From: Lithospermum erythrorhizon
Taxonomy: Eukaryota > Streptophyta > Magnoliopsida > Boraginales > Boraginaceae
Direction: 5' to 3'
NCBI GenBank assembly: GCA_019722365.1
Contig: JADFUC010002374.1
Span: forward strand, 1-64,000
Length of the DNA: 64,000 bases
This document shows positions 58,668 to 64,000 of the stretch, one piece after another. The notes beneath the pieces are model-generated. The model searched no databases. It worked only from the letters and a program-made list of their open reading frames with translations, and had not been told where the DNA came from. Position 1 is the stretch's first letter. Every line of letters starts with the position of its first letter. Position numbers and translations under genes: made by a program.

Positions 58668-59622
58668 AGGCTTAAATTCATCTGGCCTCCTAAACTATGC
58701 GAGAATTTTCAATTTACTTCCTGAACTTTTTATCTTTTCAACTCGCTCTCTAAATTAATTTTTAATTTTCACCTACCTCTATCGGCCCATTTTTATGTTA
58801 AAATTGACGGAAACTCCATAAAAGGAATTTTTCATTTTATACTTAATTTCGCTGCAGGGACTCCAAATTCAAGCTTGTATTCCTTTTAAATACGAGATCT
58901 AAACCTTTCACTCTTTCAAATAGACGTAATTTATCTGCTTTGACCTGGCCAATACAAGGAGGTGATTATTTTCACAAACTATTATAATCATACACTTCGA
59001 AAGTACATGTGTCACTAAATACATTAAAAGAGTTCAGGTGCCGTCTTCTTCCATCTTCACCACAAGTCCACAACGCCTTTCATCATCAACAATTATTCTG
59101 GCTCTTCATCTTCACCAATCAGATGTCTACCAAGTTATTCATTGGTCTGTAGTCCATTTCCTTTCAAAATTATTCATATGGTATGTACTATGTAGTTCTT
59201 TTCCAAGTGGATTATACAGTAATCCAAGATGGTATTAGTACATCAACTGTGGTGTAATTTATGGTTCTAGCATAAATTGTGTCAAAGATGTTTAATAATT
59301 CTGAAGTAAATTTGGTGACGGTGATTGAAGGTGGGGTGAGGGTGGGGTTAATCAAACTAAAAAATGTATTTTGTAGTGGCACGTAAATTTTTAAGAATTT
59401 TACTTCCAAAAAATTAATATTTTCAATATGACGAATTTATCTTTGAGTTAATGAGCAATTAGAAGTCAATAAGTAAAAAGAATTGGGTTTACTGATTGAA
59501 ACTGTCTCACCTGTCAAAAAAGACACTTTTTTGAGTTCAGAATCTATTTGAAAGATTGAAAGGTTCAAACGTCAATTTGAAAAAGTTGTTTGAGTTCAGG
59601 TGCATCTATAAAATTAAGCCTT
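58668..59622. mobile_element. Non-autonomous DNA transposon candidate, 0.95 kb
   Basis: Ends are inverted copies: AGGCTTAAATTCATCTGGCC-TCCTAAACT at left against the complement of AGGCTTAATTTTATAGATGC-ACCTGAACT at right, with further similarity over about 80 bp. The interior carries GC-richer, partly protein-like sequence at 59035-59220 that I cannot assign. Size and ends suit a Mutator-like or similar non-autonomous element. Confidence 0.6.
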
Positions 59623-61611
59623 AATTTTAATAGTTGACTTTATTAATTTTGATCTCAAATATTTTTATATATTTCCTAAAATATTTGATATTTTTTTCTT
59701 CAAAATATAGCGTTATTAACATTATGATGTTGATTCAAATCAAATTATGTGTGTCAATTAAAACGATAATATTTTTTAATTTTAAACATTAAAAAATAAT
59801 ATGAACATATTTTAGGGATAAAGATAGTATTGTATTTTTCTTAAATAAGGTACATAATACTAGTGTTTTCATTCCGAAAAATTTTATTTATTTAATTTTT
59901 TATGATAAAAAATAAAATAAAATTATGAGACTTAGGAGATGTCGTTTGCTTGATATACGATGCTTGATAGTTAATGAGTATGGTACGAGCACAGGCTTGT
60001 GTTCATTTAAAATATCCGACTCGCTCGATAATTATCCGATCTATTAACAAAATGTCAAATAAATTTATGACATTTTATATTTGGGTTAAAAATAATTATC
60101 AATAATTAAGGTTTGTGAATTTGATCATCAATGTTCAAATAATTATGGTTTCTTAATTTTATTTGTGTTCCAAATATACCCTTGTACTTTTTTATTTGTG
60201 TTAAAAATAAGGCTTCTTTTAATTTTGCCTTAACGAGTCTGGTAATAAACGAGTCACAACGAATAGTTACCTTAATGAGTCGGTACTAGCTAGTCATTAT
60301 CTCGAGTTGAGTCGGATATTAAAATTGGACTTATTACCTTAACTAGTCGAATAATACCCGACTCGTTATCTTAGTTTATCGCGTTGAGTAGGATATTCCA
60401 ATTCCCGACCCGACTCCTTTCTAGGAGACGGAGGGTAAAACGTATACAGTGGGCGGAAAGTGAGGTGATGCACGCACGTGGGTTTTGAAGGCGACCAATG
60501 TTTTTGTCTGTGGCATGACAAGCAGACTACAAGGTGCAATAATCAGTGATGGATAATGTTCAGAGATTCGATTGAGCCATAATAGTGTGCCCCTCCTACC
60601 TCCTGGATTTATCATTTGGGGAATGTATCTAGTATCTACTGCTTTTATATATTCATTCATTTGTATTATATACACTTTTCTATATTCAAAACTACATACA
60701 CTAAAAACTACGTGCTTCCCTCTCTTTAATATGCCTGTCCTCTGTATGGAAGTAAAAAATATTTCGTACCCGGTGGGGCGTCTAACGGTCCAATTTCACC
60801 ATTTCAGATCTTCCATCCCTTTTCATATCCTTTTAATTTCCTGTTTGTGGATCATTTATTGTGTGATTATATCATACATATTCGACTAAGCGACCAGTCG
60901 ACTATCCATAATGTCCATAAAATATTAAATATAAATTGAATACATATCCGACTATCAACAATTTAAGTATTAACCGTATCATCAAGGATATGATAATATC
61001 ACAAATACTCAAAATCACACACACATATATATATATTGAACATATGTGCTTTCATAAGTTCACACTTACATATTCATAATTATTTGCACGTCATTTAAAA
61101 CTTACAACTAGTTTCAACTCCAGAACCACTCTAGAGCCATAAGAGAGTACATAGTTTACACACATTCCTTCTTCAAAAAGTCCAACGACCGAACAAATAG
61201 GTTTCATCCAAATAGATTTCCAGCAATAGCATGAGTTGCCTATATGAAGTTTCATCTTAGTGTTAATCTACATACCTACATTCCATTATTATCTATTATT
61301 CTCATTTCTGACTAAATTATTTAAAGAAGACATTAACTAATAACAAAACCAAAAGTTTTATATAGAGACTGCGAAAGAATTGATAATTTAGAAGGACGAA
61401 TAAAATAACTCCAAAAAATGTATAACATTTTATTTTTTTAATAACAAGTACCTATTTCAAGTATTAAGTGAGGACAATTTTTATCTTGGTCTTTTCTCTA
61501 GTTCCACAACTGGATAGATAAGAGTCATTCCAAATTGAATTGGGCCTTAATAATTGACATATGAATTGTTGGGCCTCATAATTTCGATTCGATATATACA
61601 AAGTACGGGAG
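59623..61611. other. Intergenic DNA without recognised genes
   Basis: Open frames here (60421-60675, 60572-60889) overlap on opposite strands and have no motifs. 60230-60420 repeats ACGAGTC / GACTCGTT / GAGTCGG-type hexamers. The rest is AT-rich. Confidence 0.4.
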
Positions 61612-62215
61612 TAGAGAAAAGAGAAAATTGGTTAAATGCCATGTGTCAACACTCTTTAAAAATCCAAAGACCCAATTTAAGCACTAAAAATACAACCCCT
61701 ACCCGAAAATACCAAAATACCCCCAACCATTTCTTCCCTATTCTTTTTTCATCCTTTTCTTCTTCAAGTCAACACCACCACCACTTCACTCCGCCCCACC
61801 ACCACCACCATATTTTATTGTTTAAAAACCACCACCAATCAAAAACGCTTTTTCTCCTTCTCTTCTTCCTCAGTCATCACTATCAAACGTGGGGAGTATG
61901 GTCGCTTATCACGATTTAGGGGGAGAGGATCGCAATACGTGAGGTGGGGAAGTGAGGTTGGTGGATATGGAAGGGGGGGGGTGGGGCAGAGGGCGATGGG
62001 GAAAGTGGGGCAAGGGAAAGCCGGGTAGGCGATTGTTGGTGGTTTGAATCTCGAAGCAGTTAAGATGAGCAAGAAAAAGGGCAGTAAGTTCTAGGTAATT
62101 TAATCATTTCATATGAAATGATGGTATTTGACCCAATTTTTAAAATTGGGTATTAGATTTTAAAAGAGAGTGTTGATATGTGACATTTAGCAAATTTTTT
62201 CTAGAGAAAGTCAAT
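61612..62215. mobile_element. Foldback/MITE-like element with internal low-complexity insert
   Basis: Left arm GGTTAAATGCCATGTGTCAA-CACTCT (61629-61655) pairs with the complement of the right arm GCTAAATGTCACATATCAAC-ACTCTC (about 62190-62165), followed on both sides by TTAAAA and ACCCAATTT. The interior has ACC/CCA triplet repeats (61770-61840) and a G-rich stretch (61968-62015). Overlapping open frames are artefacts of these repeats. Confidence 0.6.
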
Positions 62216-62840
62216 GTTTGGGCTAGTGTCGGAAATCTATTAAATTGGGTTAGGTTTGTACTTAGACAAACTTCTTAGTAGACCTAGATAAGACTAATTA
62301 ATGACCCTATGTAAGTCCCAACAAGCATCAGTCCATAAATACTACCTGGGCTTGTCGAAATCAAAATGAGTGAAGAAGCCTTTGGCACTTCTTCCATGAA
62401 AAACCCGACTAGGACGTGGGCCTACTTAACGGCCCCTCACCCATTAAGAAGTGGGACGGACGGGCCAAAGGATTGGACCCCTGTGCCCGGCCCGTTCGAG
62501 CCCACCCAAAATTCGGCCAGATTCTGGCCAAGCGCCTGGGCTCGGCGCCCCTGCTCTATTAACGCCAGACTGTTTACATTAATCTGCACCTCGTCAATCT
62601 TAAAAAGTACATATTAAAGCACTAAAAATAAATGTAAGAGCGAGATTCAACCTAAATCTTATGGTGAAAAATGTAAGCTTAAGAACCACTATGCTAAGTT
62701 GATGACTTATTAATATATGTATAATAATAAATCAACTTATTTAGTTTCAAATAATATATAAATAAAAAGCATAAGACTCAATAATATATTATTCTCTCAA
62801 ATAATACAATATATTTCTAATTAAAAACTATTTCAACATA
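62216..62840. other. Intergenic, with a GC-rich pocket
   Basis: 62390-62570 is GC-rich with an 83-codon plus frame (62366-62617) rich in Pro, Thr, Ser and Arg. It has no family similarity I recognise and may be LTR or captured sequence. Confidence 0.35.
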
Positions 62841-62849
62841 TTAATAGAT

Positions 62850-63998
62850 AACTTAGATTTGATATTATTTAATATATTATCTCTATTTGATATATTATCC
62901 TTCGTTAAATAATCAAAATGCATTCTATTAAAAAATTATTAAAAGAAAAAATATTCTATGATAATATTATAAAGTAAATGTGATATTGTATTCTAGTTCT
63001 TTTAATTATATGATAAAAAGTTGTTATTTTAATGTCAGAATATTCTCAATGTATATGGATGTGAAAGTAATGTAGATATTTATATAGTATTGAATAATAT
63101 CCTAATAATAAAGCATTAGATGCATCAATATATTATTTAAATAATCAAGAATTTATTATTTAACTCGTAACTTTATCGCATGATAATATTTCAAATTATC
63201 ATATGCAAAAATATATTATTTAACTCAAACATTATCGATGAATTAAACTCGTACCATTCAATTAAACATGTACACTTTTAGCACACAATTCTCAAACCGC
63301 GATAAACGCGGTACCATTTGAATTAACGTGGTATCGTGCCAACACAATACTCCCAAACCGTGATAAACGTGGTACCATTTGAATGGGAACGCGGGTACCG
63401 CTTTAACACACAATTATCAAACTGCTGAGCAACGTGGAATCATTTGAATTAAACGGTATCAAGTTTAACTCTTTACCAGCGCAATTATTATGTTTGCATC
63501 ATTTTAGTATTAAATTGAGTTATAAATAAATGTTAAAGAGTATGGACTTACTATCTAAGCATTTATAAAACGAAGGGGATTTAGTATTATTTGATAGATT
63601 TTATCCTTCAAATTAATAAGTTTGGTATTATTTGATAGATTTTACAAATGACAACGAGGCATAGTCATAGTAGCATCAATGCGGACCTTATTCAAATAAT
63701 ATATCATAATACTAAATAACTTAGATTTGGTATTATTTAATATATTATCCTTTACTCATATAATTCTTTTTAATTATAAGGATAAAGTTATTATTTAATG
63801 TCAGATATTCTTCAACGCATTTTAAATGTAACATTAAACAAATTGTATAATATGTTTAAGTAAATTAAAAGAATTTACATATTAATCTTTTATTACTTTT
63901 GTTATATAACAACAAATATTATTCGTTTATCAATATATTATTTAACTCAAAACTTTATCGATGATAACATTCCAAATTATAATATGCAAAATAAGTTA
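62850..63998. repeat. Direct duplication of an AT-rich unit, about 0.8 kb apart
   Basis: 62850-63075 and 63719-63840 share AACTTAGATTTG-TATTATTTAATATATTATC and the later AATGTCAGA-TATTCT; 63155-63215 and 63937-63995 share TTTAACTC-AACTTTATCG-ATGATAA. The order is the same in both. The spacing (780 to 870 bp) varies by indels. Confidence 0.65.
63240..63470. repeat. Tandem repeat, unit about 62 bp
   Basis: Three and a half units with the pattern CACAATTCTCAAACCGCGAT, then AAACGCGGTACCATTTGAAT and a GTGGTATC or GGGTACC box. CG-containing sites are frequent here compared with the flanks. Confidence 0.8.
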
Positions 63999-64000
63999 TA

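Overview
The window is nuclear DNA from a flowering plant, probably a eudicot. It is AT-rich, has intron-containing genes of plant-specific families (a plastid-targeted chaperonin 60 beta subunit and a gamma-type phosphatidylinositol 4-kinase), and is filled with LTR retrotransposons nested in one another. Only two host genes are visible, both on the minus strand: a CPN60B4-like gene (42377-46829) and a PI4K-gamma gene (54163-56111, with a 5'UTR intron and TATA box upstream). Nothing bacterial, CRISPR-like or organellar is evident.

Layout. 1-4019 is a minus-strand Ty3/gypsy remnant (RT/RNase H, protease, gag, then a truncated LTR). 4020-12314 is a pile of Ty1/copia LTRs and 3' ends, one of them split by a 2.57-kb gypsy solo LTR (7311-9882) that still has near-perfect target-site copies. 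12315-19345 is another plus-strand gypsy LTR, itself split by a Cassandra-like TRIM carrying 5S rRNA sequence (14161-14947) and by an inverted gypsy LTR (to 18611). 19346-22378 is copia debris. 22379-34175 holds a truncated plus LTR and then a minus-strand gypsy element (C) whose integrase is interrupted by a second minus-strand gypsy element (B, 26109-32454) with a 2.5-kb LTR. 34176-40374 is copia 3' end plus LTR, AT-rich sequence, and an opposite-strand copia LTR with a primer-binding-like site. From 40375 on, genes appear among MITEs, microsatellites and low-complexity AT-rich DNA, with one more copia LTR (49665-52738) split by a gypsy LTR (50275-52541).

The gypsy LTRs of the main family carry tandem arrays of a ~29-bp unit with a palindromic core, lying upstream of a candidate TATA box; this is the most striking non-coding structure. 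The CPN60B4-like gene retains nearly all exons with proper splice signals but has lost or damaged three segments that form the chaperonin ATP pocket. The PI4K gene keeps its kinase motifs but its conserved C-terminal motif lies in another frame. Single-base losses are common in conserved codons throughout, so some lesions may be assembly errors rather than biology. Coordinates of LTR edges are read by eye from alignments between copies and can be off by several bases; interior fragment boundaries by tens of bases.
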